Below are positions 22,183 to 34,797 of a DNA stretch of 64,000 nt, piece after piece; position 1 is the stretch's first letter; each line of letters opens with the position of its first letter. This DNA comes from Prinsepia uniflora (taxonomy: Eukaryota; Streptophyta; Magnoliopsida; Rosales; Rosaceae). The DNA lies in NCBI GenBank assembly GCA_032719365.1, contig CM064873.1, positions 47,096,332 through 47,160,331 of the forward strand. Direction: 5' to 3'. The notes beneath the pieces are model-generated. The model was not told the origin of the DNA. It did no database searches and saw only the letters and a list, made by a program, of their open reading frames with translations. The translations under genes were made by a program, and so were the position numbers.

Positions 22183-24048
22183 TGTAACACCCCGGACATT
22201 CGAGGACTTTAATATTGTAATTTAATGTATCAATTGACGTTTTTACCCTTGTTAATGGTATGGCCAAATTGTTGACTTTTTGATTGGTGGGTCAAATGGA
22301 CCTTGACCAATGACCGTGACGTAGTTCGGGACGTCACGAGTTCATAGACAGGTGGCACGTCCATTTCGGATGATCAGGGAAAAAGTTATGACTATCGGAA
22401 GTTCAGGGGCATTACCGTAATTGTGACGGTTAGGGCGAAAATGTTGACTTTTCGTTTAACAATTAATTTTCACACGACTCCAGGACCGATAGGTAGGTCT
22501 TAACGTCCTGAGTCCGTAGACAGGCGGCACGCCGAAATCGGACTTCGTATGGCTGAGTTACGGGTCTAGAAAGTGAAGGGCAGTTTGGTAATTATTTGAA
22601 CCAGGGGCATTTTGGTCTTTTTGCCCTGGTTACTGTAGCAAACCGCGGGGATCATGGGCGGCACCACCATGTGCGGTGGCTCTGAGTGCGATTTGTTTAC
22701 TAGTGAGTGTGGGTTGGAAAGTATTGATTGTTTAAACCTTTTTGAAGCATCAAACGTGGTCAGATTCTTCCAGCTACACGATCAAATTGATTAATCAAAA
22801 TTCGAAGCTTTCGGGGGACAAATTTCAGTGGACAAATTGGACACCCACGAGCCTCTGGGACGGCTTGAATTTGTTTAAAACTGATTAGGACATGAGTGAG
22901 CATCACTCTGATGCAGAGATAACTGAGAACGGGTGAGGAAAACCAGAGAAGCCATTTCTGGAAAAATTGGAGGGAAAATCGGGTTTTGATTTCTGGTGAC
23001 TGTTGGACCAAACCAAGGCCTGGTTTAGTCTTCTGGGAGTGTTTGGAACTCAACCGCATCGAAATCGAAGGCCATCAGCCACGGCTGAGCTGGGACGGTG
23101 ACTGCTGTTTTCAGGGAAATCGCAGAGCTTGGGACGACGACCTTCAGGTACTTTCAGACACAATTGATTGTTCATTTTGGTTCGTTTTGATCATGTTATA
23201 CTTCCTGTGAAGTTAATTGGACAATGGGTTTGAAACCACTGAGTTCTGGTGATTGACCCGTTTGGATGATCACGGGTCGAGGGGCCGTTTAAGGATTGGT
23301 TTTGGATAATTAATAACTCAGAACTTAAATTAGATGTTTAAATAACATGTTAGGATCAAATTGGATTGAAATCAAGTAGGAATTGACGGGTAATTAACCG
23401 GGTCAAGCCGCGGGTGGCAAGCCCGAATTACAGACAAACGGGTGAAGGTGCTGACACTGTAGCTACAGTGTCAGGCGCGTGACTTTCACGCGCAGCCACT
23501 TTGGGCGGCGCGTGAGGGCGCGTTGGGGCTTATCTCCGATCACGATCAACATGACTTTTATTCCTCTCATCATTCTGAACAATTGTGGTGAATTAACCAT
23601 GTTGATCTGAGATAGTTTGAAGGGTCAGGTTAGGGTCGGTTGCCTCGGGAAACATGTTGACGGTTTCCCCGAACCGGCTTCTGTTTCGAACTTTCTTTTG
23701 AATAAATATTAAGGACTTGTAGTGACCCTTACGTGTGAATTGAACTGACAGGAATTGTACGATAATCTCGGTACAGGTCCGTACGCGCAGATTCGCAGCG
23801 GAATCGTACAGTGAGTGGGCCCGTTTTCATTAAACCCTTGCATGCATAAATGTTTTCTGATTTACTTATATGTTCACATGCTGGAATCTATAAATGGTTT
23901 TGATGATATTGAGATTTCGGTTATGGCACGTTTCACGGTATTTGGGCATGAGACCCGTTTGATGAAACGTAACGATCGGTTCAGATTTTACCTATGTATA
24001 CATATATGTTTGCATGTGGATATCAATAAAATGTATTTGGTACTGCAC
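22183..24048 (+). repeat. LTR fragment of the TGTAAC superfamily, cut by Athila
   Basis: It starts TGTAACACCCCGGAC immediately after the gag fragment. It has the duplicated GACAGGYGGCAC box at about 22349 and 22521 and the GTGAGTGG box near 23811. The last 230 bp match, in reverse complement, 40640-40800 of the LTR at 39939, up to GGTACTGCAC, where the Athila LTR begins. The rest of this LTR is not found beyond Athila, so it was lost with the deletion at 36988. Confidence 0.82.
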
Positions 24049-24791
24049 TGATAGGTCATCAAATAAGCATTATTTTATATTATTTTATACCCTTTATACT
24101 TAGCTTTTAATATTAAAATAATAAATAATTAGATAAATTAATTTATTTTGTGTTATTTTTGTTTAAATAAATAAAGTTTGTAATTTGGAGTATTTTGGCG
24201 AAAGAATCGTCTCGATCGGAATTTTAACGAAAATCTTATGGACGACTTTCGGTGAAATATTGCTAAATTAGTTAAATTAATTAATTTCAGTTTTCTTACA
24301 GCCCAAATCCATAAACTGTGCAGCCCAACCCCATTTCAAATTGTGCAGCCGCTTCAGCCCAGTCCATTTTGAACCAAGCCCAGAAGAATAGGCCCAGCTG
24401 CACAGCCCAACACGCGCGCGGCCCAAGCCCGCATGACAGCCTCCAGCGCCTTTCTTCCCTTCGGCATGCGCGCGCCGATCGCCCTCTCACCTTTCCAGCA
24501 AGCGCCTGCCGACAGCTTCTGCGCCAGCTCAGTGCACGCCTGCCGGCCACCACCTCTCTTTCCAGCGCACGCCTGCTGACCCACTAAGGACCTTTCCAGC
24601 CAGCATCCACCGAATATTTGGCCCTTTTTCAGCTGTTTCTGACAGCCCATTTCCAGCAACATTTCCTTTGTTTTGTTTAATTTCTCTTCCCCAAAAACCA
24701 CCCATACTCATCATTTCACTTTTGAATATTTTTATTATAATTTTTGTTTAGTTTTTATTTATTTTCTAGGGTTTAATTTGAGTTTTTTTCC

Positions 24792-24800
24792 TATAAATAG
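24792..24800 (+). promoter_or_regulatory. Athila LTR TATA box
   Basis: CCTATAAATAGGAG is a strong TATA context; the same sequence is in the 3' LTR near 35541-35549. Transcription would start roughly 25-35 bp downstream, placing the hairpin array in the RNA leader. Confidence 0.65.
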
Positions 24801-24935
24801 GAGTTGATTTCACTTGTTGAAGACACTTCCAAGTAGCACAAAATTGAGCCTCTTTTAGGAGAAATCTTGGCAAAATAGTTCCAATACAATTTTGAGAGTT
24901 CAAGTCCGAATTTCCTTGTTTAATCTTCTTCCATC

Positions 24936-25329
24936 TTCATAAGGTTCCAGCCGCTGTTCGGTGTTCCTTGTGAAAAACAATCCATTGTTCTCATCCAATC
25001 TGAAAAGTGTAACATTTGCTTTCCATTCTCTTAAACTCTTTTATTTGTTATTGGTTCTAATTATAATGCAATATATGTATTGGTTTCTCCTTCCTATCTT
25101 TTGTGAAAATTGAGTATAATCTCCATGTGTTTTACTTTCTAAAAATCATTCACTTCTTACATTTTAGAGCTTAAACTTCATTTCGAAACTAAATGTTGAT
25201 CCGCTGTTCGGGGCATTTAGAGTAGATTTGGAGAGATTTAATGTATGACCGCTGTTCGGCGCATTAAATCACAAACTTAAGGTAATTATATTATAAGTAA
25301 AAATCCGCTGTTCGGTGCATTTATAATAT
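24936..25329 (+). other. Four hairpins displaying CCGCTGTTCGG in the loop
   Basis: Stems: TTCATAAGG/CCTTGTGAA (24936-24974, one U-G pair), CTAAATG/CATTTAG (25189-25220), GATTTAATG/CATTAAATC (25235-25270) and ATATTATAA/TTATAATAT (25288-25329). The 11-base motif CCGCTGTTCGG lies in each loop, at 24951, 25201, 25249 and 25305. The array is repeated in the 3' LTR. Confidence 0.8.
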
Positions 25330-25963
25330 GGAAAATGTATGAAGAAATATGAGTTTGTGAAGGTATAATTTCGTGATTAATTCAAATATTTGCAATTGTA
25401 GTATGTTGTTGAAGTTTGTGTTTACGGGAAGTCTACTTTGTGCATAAGTTAGAATAGAAATAGAATGAGTTTATCTATGCTTTTACTTATTTACATAATT
25501 ACAAACCTCTTCAAAACCCCCCTTGTTTATTCTTTATTCTTTTATTCTTTATTCTTTTATTCTTTGATGCTTTTATTCTTTCATTCCTTTATTATTTAAT
25601 TTATTGATTCTTTGATTAATTAATTCCTTTATTCTTTGATTAACTAAGTCCTTCATTCTTCTATTATTTCATTCTTTAAATCGTTAATTTATTAATTCTT
25701 TGTAATTCATTAATTTATTATTATCTTGTTCATCTATTCTTTAATTTATTAATTCTTTGATTGTTTAATTCTTTTATTATTTAATTCTCTAATTCATTAT
25801 TCTTTTATTCATATTCCACTAACATATTATTAATGTTCCCTAATTTCCCCGGTTAAGAACGATCCCTATTTATCAATACTACATCTACACAAAAAGGGTT
25901 TAAATTGCACAACACTCAAATTACGTGTTTAATTTAATGCGTAGTTTGGGCGTAGTCAATTTT

Positions 25964-25981
25964 TGGCGCCGTTGCCGGGGA
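25964..25981 (+). other. Primer binding site, tRNA-Asp type
   Basis: TGGCGCCGTTGCCGGGGA starts five bases after the LTR end. This is the primer sequence known from Athila elements and complementary to plant tRNA-Asp. A second copy is at 36714, after the right LTR. Confidence 0.85.
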
Positions 25982-27397
25982 AATTGAAAATCATTTTAAT
26001 TTGTTAGTGTATGTATATAAATTGTGCATATTATACTTGTTTATAAATTTTACTTTTGTTAATAATATATTTGTTTATAACATTTACTTACTTGTTTATA
26101 TTTTATTTATCCATCTTATTATTGTTCTTATTATTTTTGTTTATAATGCTCATACTTTACTTATTCTTAATTTCTAATTTATACTTGTTCATAAATGTTC
26201 ATAATTTTTATTTTATTTATTTTTTTATATATATTTGTTCATATTAAATTTGATACTTGTCATAAATGCATATTTTATATGATCACTTTTCTTTACTTTT
26301 ACTTTTATTTATTCCATTAACTTTTTTTTTTTAATTTTATTCCATAACCTTTATGTTCCACTAACTTTATGTTCCACTAACTTTATGTTTACACTTATTT
26401 TATTTTTATGTAATCAATTATTTGTTTATGTCTTGTTAAACTTTACATTTTAAATGGAAAAAAAAAGAAAATTCGGAATAATAAAAAAATTAAAAAAATT
26501 AAAAAATTTTAAAAAAATAAAATAAAATAAAATAAAATAAAATAAAAATTTTTAAATTTTTTTTTATGAAACTTTATTCATCTTTGAATTTCCTAAAGTG
26601 TAAGTATTGTTTCCTATTAATTGTTTTAGAGTTGCATGAATCTCTTAGTCCCTTTTTCTTCAAAATCTTACTTTCGGGAACAGGTAGTGCCCCTCTTATT
26701 TACTTTCTCCTTAACCCTTCATGATGTGTGGATTTCATCACCACACACCATAGACTCGAATCTATGGACATGAGGTTGGGGCGGAGTTTGTAAACACTAG
26801 GGTTTGGTAATTCTCTACGTCATCATTTGGATTAATTATGGTGTCTAGGAGAGTTATGACTGGTGACAAGTTTTGGATTAAGAAAGGGAACACCAATGGA
26901 GTATATGCCAAGCTAGCCTCGGGGTGCTCTTAAAATTATCCTTGCTTCTCGCGTTACATCTATCTCAACTGGCCATGATTAATGTTGAATGGTGGAATGG
27001 TGGTTATCAGTACGCGCAGGCCGTACGCCCAGGAAAGTACTATGAGAAGCGGAAGGGGAAAGTTATTCATGACACTCTAAAACTCTACCTATTGCATTAT
27101 TATTTTGCATTTGGAACTTGTGTATTTTCTTTCCATAAACATGACTTATTGTTGATTCTGATATTTTATGCAAGTCTCTACTCTCTTCTTGTGCATATGT
27201 AATATCGGTTTAAAATTTTTTGCAGTCATACTTGTTACATCTCACATTTTCTTGCTAATTATGATTTCCTTGACTTATATTTTCACTACTAACCCTAACT
27301 TTGTAACAACTATCCTGTCTTAATTAACTTTCACTAGCTACTTGTGTATACTTGCCTTCTAACTTAGTGTTCTGTTAATATAGGTACGAACTTATGA
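25982..27397 (+). other. Athila leader
   Basis: AT-rich untranslated stretch with poly(T) and (ATAAA)n tracts at about 26505-26550. A short frame from 26841 (MVSRRVMTGDKF...) stops after about 30 codons. No conserved domain is seen before gag at 27398. Confidence 0.6.
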
Positions 27398-28787
27398 ATG
27401 CGCGCTCATCAATCTAAGCTTGATCGGCTGAGAAGACAACTTGACATCTCACCAAGCAACGCGACATTCAGAGACGCACTTAAGCAAACCGGCTCATCCG
27501 GACCTCCATCCCCAATAATCGGTGAGTCCATAAGTGAGAAGAGTAATTCAGAAGAAGAACAGACTTTCGGAACACCAATAGCCATGGCACGAAACCTGAG
27601 TATCCGGGAGCAGACATGTGCAAACACAAATGGCACTACAAACTTCTGCATCCAGTATCCCGAGCCTAGAACCAACAAGAAAGATATTGAGCTTAAGAGT
27701 GGAGTTCTTCATCAGCTACCCAAGTTCCGTGGAGTCAGAAATGAAGATCCACATAAGAACTTAACAGAGTTCCAATTCATCGTTGGTAGTATGTGTCCGG
27801 ATGATGCGGACTTGGAAATCATGAAGCTGAAAGCTTTCCCGTTGTCCTTGGAAGAAAGAGCACGGGTATGGCTTTTGGGTCTCCCACCCAATCATATTGA
27901 CTCTTGGGAGAAGTTGGTTCAAGAGTTTCTTACCAAGTACTTCCCTGCCTCAAAAATTACGGTCTTAAGGAAGGAGATCACTGGAATCAAGCAGAAAGAA
28001 CATGATGAGAATTTCAGCCAGTACTACGAGAGGTTTAAGGAACTTTGTGCTTCATGCCCTACTCACGGGATCACAGAAGGCTATCTTTTAACCTACTTTT
28101 ATGAAGGACTCAAAGGTTGGGATAGAGGACTGCTCGATGCTGCAGCTAATGGAAGTTTCTTAGCTCGGAGCCTAGTAGATGGTCGTGCACTACTTGAAAG
28201 CCGTGCACTCAATGATGCACAATACGAAGGTACCGATCCTATTTCTAGAAAGGTACATGAGGTAAGTTCCCATGCTATAAATGATTCAAAGTTAGATAAA
28301 ATCACCTCTATGCTTTCGAATATGCTTGAGCTAAAGAAACAGGTAGCTCCAGTTTGTTCCATATGCTCTCAAGGCCATCTTGAGGAACAATGTCCCTACA
28401 CTGCAAGGGAAGAAGACTCCGGAACTGAAATGGCACACGCCATTGGAGGCTATCAAGGAGGGCCAAGGACCCCAAGGTTACAGTTGGAGAGATCCGAACA
28501 ATGTCCTAAACCCTCAGCACATGTCGACTGGGCCAAACCGTGTCCCAGACCAGTTCCCAAGGCCCACATGGCAACCAAGGCCCACATGGCAACCAAGGCC
28601 CCCGGTCCCATTTTCTAACTTTTCTCATAATCATGCAAATAATCATACTTCTTCATCTTCTAATCCTGATTATGATAAAATGCTGGCTGCTCTTTCCCAA
28701 GGGCAGCAAACACTAATGGCTTCAACTCAGGCTCTTGTCACAGGTTAGCAAAATCAACAAAAAGACATCGCTGATCTCAAGGACCAA
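27398..28787 (+). pseudogene. Athila gag, broken
   Basis: The frame from 27398 carries the retrotransposon gag (capsid) domain: HQLPKFRGVRNEDPHKNL, AFPLSLEERARVWLLGLPP, FLTKYFPASKI and FSQYYERFKELCASCP. It then has a zinc-knuckle-like CSICSQGHLEEQC. At about 28400-28500 the coding frame moves by one base, and the continuing frame (to DYDKMLAALSQGQQTLM) hits TAG at 28746-28748. The next frame, from 28788, picks up the same phase. Gag would assemble the particle; this copy cannot make it full length. Confidence 0.88.
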
Positions 28788-31700
28788 ATGGGCAAGGTCG
28801 TGGACTTCATGGGTAAGATCCAAGCTAGCGGGGTGCTTCCACCTCAACCTACACCCAACCCAAATGTAAGACCTGAAGCCAATGCAATCACCACTCGAAG
28901 TGGTAAAGTGCTCGGAGAAATAGAACCAGATCCAGCCGTTTCTGAGGCTGAAAAGCACAAGGTGGCAACTAAGACCACCATGACACAACCGCCAGTTCAA
29001 CCTACCCACACACAAGGTAATAACCCAATCCCTTCAAGTTCGGTTGTTACTAATTCCCCGTTTGTGCATGCACCATTTCCAAGTAGGCTTGCCAAATCTA
29101 AGAAGAATGAATCCGATGAGGAAATCTTGGAGATCTTCAAAAGGGTGCAAATCAACATGCCCTTGATCGAGTGCATCAAACAAGTGCCGAAATACGCAAA
29201 ATTTCTGAAAGAGTTATGCACTCCAAGGCGCCAGACGAGGGAGAAGGAGGTTGTGATGGTGAGTGAAACAGTTTCTGCTGTAATCCAGCGTCGGCTACCC
29301 CCAAAGTTGAAGGATCCAGGGAGTTTTTCTGTTCCCTGCGTGATTGGTAACAAGTCATTTGATAAAGTCATGCTAGACTTAGGAGCATCCATTAATGTTA
29401 TGCCATATTCACCATATGTTGCCCTAGGTCTAGGTAAATTACAGCATGACGATATTATCATTCAGTTAGCCGATCGCTCTAATGTGTATCCTAAGGGATA
29501 CGTCGAAGATGTTCTTGTGCAGGTTAACCAGCTCATTTTCCCCGCTAACTTTTATGTCCTAGACATGGAGGATTCCCCTACGAATCAAGCTCCACTAATG
29601 CTGTTGGGAAGACCATTCATGAGAACTGCCAAGACAAAGATTGATGTGTTCAATGGAACATTAACTATGGAAGTAGACGGAGAGGAGATTGGCTTCAACA
29701 TCTTTGATGCCATGAGGTACCCTAGTTCCGCAACTCATACTACTTTTTCTATTGACGTGTGCACTTCTCTCGCAGAGAAACATTTTGATTCAATTCGAGA
29801 AGACACACTCAACATGATAATCCAGGAAGGAGTTGGCCTAACGCAATCAGGGGACGCCTTGGTTGAGGATACAGATTACGAACTAGAACCTCGAATTTGG
29901 GATGAAGTCATGACCCTAAATGAGACCCCCAGAATGGTGAATCATCAGGTACCCTCGTCATTTCCAATTAGTACTAATGCCACTCCTCCTTCAGTGATTC
30001 AGGCCCCAGTTCTTGAGCTCAAAGTTTTGCCTGACCACCTGAAGTATGCCTATCTTGGCTCGGACGACACTCTGCCCGTCATAGTGTCTTCTGCACTAAC
30101 CGAGTCACAGGAAGATAGACTGGTACAGGTCTTGACAAAGTACAAGACAGCCATTGGATGGACTCTGTCAGATATCAAGGGAATCAGCCCTACAACCTGT
30201 GTGCATCGAATCTTACTAGAAGATGATGCAAAGCCCTCTCGTGAAGCCCAACGTCGCCTCCATCCTCCGATGATGGAAGTCGTGAAACAAGAGGTCATCA
30301 AACTCTTGGACTGTGGTGTCATCTACCCAATTTCAGACAGCAAATGGGTCTCACCAGTCCAAGTAGTCCCAAAGAAAAGTGGAGTCACAGTTGTTGCGAA
30401 CAGTGAAGGAGAGCTAGTGCCCCAACGAACAGTGACCGGATACAGAGTCTGCATCGACTATCGACGCCTGAACAAAGCAACTAGGAAGGTTCACTTTCCT
30501 TTGCCCTTCATTGATCAAATGCTTGAAAGGTTAGCAGGTCACTCCTATTATTGCTTTCTTGATGGTTATTCCGGGTACAATCAAATCTGTATCGCTCAAA
30601 ATGACCAAGATAAAACGACTTTCACTTGTCCTTTTGGCACTTTTGCCTACCGAAGAATGCCTTTCGGTTTATGTAACGCCCCAGGGTACTTTCCAAAGAT
30701 GCATGCTTTCTATTTTCTCTGAATACGTCGAAAAAATAATTGAAGTATTTATGGACGATTTTAGTGTCTTTGGGGATAGTTTTGATGCATGCTTAGAACA
30801 CTTAGCACTTATCTTACAAAGGTGTGTCGAAACTAATCTGGTACTTAACTGGGAGAAATGCCATTTCATGGTTAGACAAGGGATAGTCTTGGGCCATATT
30901 GTCTCTGAAAGAGGAATTGAAGTCGATAAATCTAAAGTTGATACTGTGCGCCACTTACCCTCTCCCACTTCGGTGAGAGGAATCCGTTCATTTCTTGGTC
31001 ACGCAGGATTTTACAGAAGATTTATCCAAGACTTCTCCCACATTGCAAGGCCCTTGTGCCGACTGCTTCAGAAAGAGACACCCTTCGTCTTTGATGCAGA
31101 CTGTCAGGAAGCTTTTGAGAAGCTTAAAAATCTCTTAACCACTGCCCCCATTCTTTGTGCCCCTGATTGGTCCTTACCCTTTGAACTAATGTGCGATGCC
31201 TCTGATTATGCAGTTGGAGCCGTACTCGGACAAAGGCGGGATAAGAAGCCCTACGCCATCTACTATGCATCCAGAACCTTAAATGATGCCCAGATGAACT
31301 ACACCACTACAGAAAAGGAGTTGCTTGCTGTTGTATTTGCTTTAGATAAATTTCGTTCTTATCTACTTCGAACTAAAGTCATTATTTACACTGATCATGC
31401 AGCACTGAAGTATCTCCTAGCCAAAAAAGAAGCGAAACCAAGACTGATCCGATGGATTCTTCTTCTTCAAGAGTTTGACATCGAGATTAAAGATAAGAAA
31501 GGCGTAGAGAACGTGGTGGCGGATCATTTGAGTCGCATTGCACATGAGCGAGATCCTGTGGCGATTCAAGAGATGTTTCCAGATGAACAACTCTTCAGAA
31601 TCGAGGGAGGTACTCCTTGGTATGCTGATATTGTCAATTATTTAGTCACCAAGCAGTTGCCCACCACCCTCCCCCGTGCACAAAAAGATAAACTTAAGAA

Positions 31701-32910
31701 ACATGCTAGGCACTATATTTGGGATGAACCTTATTTGTGGAAACACTGTGCAGATTTATTGATTAGGAGATGTGTCCCTGATATTGAACATAGGTCAGTC
31801 CTAGAGTTCTGCCATAGCCATGCTTGTGGAGGCCACTTTGGATCTAGAAAAACTGCACTCAAAATCTTAGAATCTGGGCTATATTGGCCCACACTTTTTA
31901 AAGATGCACATTCATTTTGCTTAGCCTGTGATAAATGTCAGAGATCAGGAAACTTAGGACGCAGGGATGAAATGCCACAACATTATGTTCTTACTGTTGA
32001 AATATTTGATGTTTGGGGTATCGATTTTATGGGTCCGTTTCCTCAATCTAATGGCTATCTCTATATCTTACTTGCCGTTGATTATGTATCAAAATGGGTG
32101 GAAGCTAAGGCCACCAGGACTAATGACTCTAAAACTGTTGCAGATTTCCTCAGAACTAACATTCTTTCCAGGTTTGGGATCCCGCGGGTCCTAATAAGTG
32201 ATGGAGGAAGTCATTTCTGCAACAAGACCATTGAAGCTTTACTGAAACGGTATGGTGTCACTCATCGAGTATCTACACCTTACCATCCTCAAACGAGTGG
32301 AATGGCGGAAGTCAGTAATAGAGAGATCAAGAAGATACTAGAGCGAACTGTGGGTCCTAATCGAAAGGATTGGAGCCAACGGTTGGATGATGCACTTTGG
32401 GCATACAGGACGGCCTACAAAACACCTATAGGAATGTCTCCCTATAGGTTGGTGTACGGTAAAGCATGTCACCTTCCGGTGGAACTAGAGCATAAAGCAT
32501 GGTGGGCCGTCAAAACGTTCAACATCAAGCTAGATGACGCCGGTCTGTATCGGAAGCTCCAGCTGAGTGAGCTTGAGGAAATCAGAAATGATGCATTTGA
32601 AAGCACTCTGATCTACAAGGAAAAGGCAAAGGCATTTCATGACAAACAGATCAGGAGTAAAGCATTTGACATTGGCCAGAAAGTTTTGCTTTTCAACTCT
32701 CGGCTTAGACTCTTTCCTGGTAAGTTATGTTCTAGATGGGTAGGACCCTTTGTTATCACTAATATTTTTGCCCATGGAGCCATACAGATAAAACACGTTG
32801 GAACTGGAAAAGAGTTCAAGGTCAATGGCCATAGATTGAAGCCTTATATCGAGGCAATTGGCGAACACGATGTGGAGTCAGAAAGAGTGCTACGACGTCC
32901 CATCAGATGA
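28788..32910 (+). pseudogene. Athila pol (protease, RT, RNase H, integrase), one frameshift
   Basis: Protease: VMLDLGASINVMP with catalytic D near residue 197 of the frame from 28788. RT: VCIDYRRLNKAT, FPLPFIDQMLERLAG and MPFGLCNAPG. The frame then shifts by one base near 30684 and continues with the active site VFMDDFSVFG and LGHIVSERGIEVD. RNase H: LMCDASDYAVGAVLGQ, TEKELLAVVFA and IYTDHAALKYL. Integrase: zinc-binding H..H..C..C from HSHACGGHFG to CDKCQRSG, then core GIDFMGPFP, VLISDGGSHF and the Glu of SGMAEVSNREIKK. All catalytic residues checked are present; only the single shift splits the frame. It ends at 32910 with TGA. Confidence 0.92.
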
Positions 32911-34797
32911 ACTAAATTTGGTCTAGGCTAGATGGACGTTAAACTTCAAGCGCTTGTTGGGAGGCAACCCAATGTGTTCGCGAGTGTGAAGGAGTCATCA
33001 ACACAGATTTGCTTTCTTTCAACCCTTCACTTTCTTTTACTTTGTTTATGTTTTCCTTTCTTATTTCATTTTCTTAAATCATCTTCCTTACTTTGATTTT
33101 ATGTTTAAATTACTTCGTATTTTCCTACATTGAGGACAATGTAGAATTTAAGTGTGGGGGAATGGTTTACAAATTTATTTGTGCATTTGAAATTGTTTTA
33201 TTAAGTCTTTCTTAAATTTGCAATTGTTTTATTTCTTTCTCAAAAAAAAAATAAATAAATAAATAAATAAATAAAAAATGAAAAAAATAAAAAAATTATT
33301 GCTTTCTTGAGTCTTTTTGTTTTAGCGTAGTGTTTTTACGAGTATCAAGTTCCCTTTAACTTGTCAATGATATAAATGAACGGAAATGAATATGTTATGG
33401 CTATAAAGATGATCATTACAACTTGAATTTGTTTGTTAATATTTTGTGATTAAGTGTTATAACTTTAAGATAATGCATGTAAATTGGCATATAACGAGCA
33501 TGATAAGATAAGTATGAATCATATGAACCTTATGTGAGCTTTAGAACTTTATATACATCTTTGATGAGTGATTCATAAGTTCTTTGTTTAAATTGATATA
33601 CATATGCCTCATAACTACTTGCCATAGCTTTTAATGAACTCTAGAGTACTAGAACTTATTCTATGTGATATTCAAAGCTTTTAAGTCAATAAACTCTCTG
33701 ATTCTGGATATGATTAAGGCATTAGGGTTAACACCACAAATTCAAACATCCATGTTCCCTATTTTGTGCGCACAAGTTGCGACCCCCTTAGTTTTACCCC
33801 TTTTGAGCCCACATTAAGCCTTTCTTTCCTCACCATGATTATCTAAACACTTGAGCTTAGTATAGACATCTTTTACCTTTGTTCCAAGGACTCGGTTGAA
33901 GACATAATGATTATGTAAAGAGAAAATGATGATATTGAAAGACTTTTATGTGTATTTTGTGGATTTACTTACTCAAACATTGTTGTATTTTTGACACATG
34001 TTATTACCTTGATATATGAAAAAAAAAAAAAAAAGATATATTGAAGTTTTTATCAAGGTAATAAGGTTTGATTATGAATGTTTGAGTTAAGTCCTTTACA
34101 TTTGTAAATCCCGCACAAAGAATGAATTCGAGGCCCAACAAGATAAAATTAGGCCTATGTTCGAAGGGATGGATTACTGACATCATTGCACTAAGGTTGG
34201 GAAGTTATGATACGTTTTGGGAGTCTATTGAGTCTTGGAACGCATTTGAGCACCACTTGTCCGATATATTCCTTGCCTCTAAACTTAGCCCCATTACAAC
34301 CTTCGTAAAGACCTTATGATCCTTAAGATGGTAAATTTTGATTAGTGGAGTCAATCACTTGAGTAAGCTTATGGTTTTGGTTCATTTGTGCAAGTATGTT
34401 TTGTTTTTTTTTATATTGAGGTGTTTGTTTGAGATTTTGCAAAAGTACTTCATTTCGATTATGTGAGTATTTCTCACATACTTTGAGTGCAAACACAAAC
34501 CCTCACAAATTGAGTGAATTTATGAGTGCATATCCTTGTGAGTTGATTCATACTTGTTTTATTCATGTTGAGATCCATTTCACCATATTTACTCATTATC
34601 TTATTTGTTAAAACATTTTGTTACCATATATTAACTCTTGAATTCCATATGCTTAAATGCTTTAAAGTGAAAATCTTTTATGCCATGATTATAATTATGA
34701 AATATTGAGACAAATGGTTAAGGGTTTACTTGTTTTGAATTCGTAGTTTAATTTTAGTATTTGCTAGGGACTAGCAAAGTTTAAGTGTGGGGGTATT
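32911..34797 (+). other. Athila 3' non-coding region without env-like frame
   Basis: About 1.9 kb with no long open frame. Some Athila elements carry an env-like gene here; none is visible. An internal polypurine-like tract AAGTGTGGGGGAATGG is at about 33151-33166 and the true tract lies directly before the 3' LTR. There is an (AAAT)n tract near 33245-33280. Confidence 0.7.
34784..34797 (+). other. Athila polypurine tract
   Basis: AGTGTGGGGGTATTT ends at the base before the LTR's TGATAGG. It would prime plus-strand DNA synthesis. Confidence 0.75.

Larger units (their letters stand above)
24049..25958 (+). repeat. 5' LTR of Athila element
   Basis: 1910 bp, beginning TGATAGGTCATC and ending GCGTAGTCA. 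It has a TATA box at 24792-24800, a hairpin array at 24936-25329 and a T-rich ATTCTTT repeat tract at about 25525-25810. Confidence 0.92.

Noticed and set aside
24296..24714. Ala/Arg-rich and Cys/Gly-rich frames, repeated at 35045-35463
   Set aside because: They are inside the Athila LTR upstream of the TATA box and overlap each other on both strands.
26056..26247. Very hydrophobic plus-strand frame (Leu/Phe/Tyr)
   Set aside because: T-rich leader of the retrotransposon; composition artefact.
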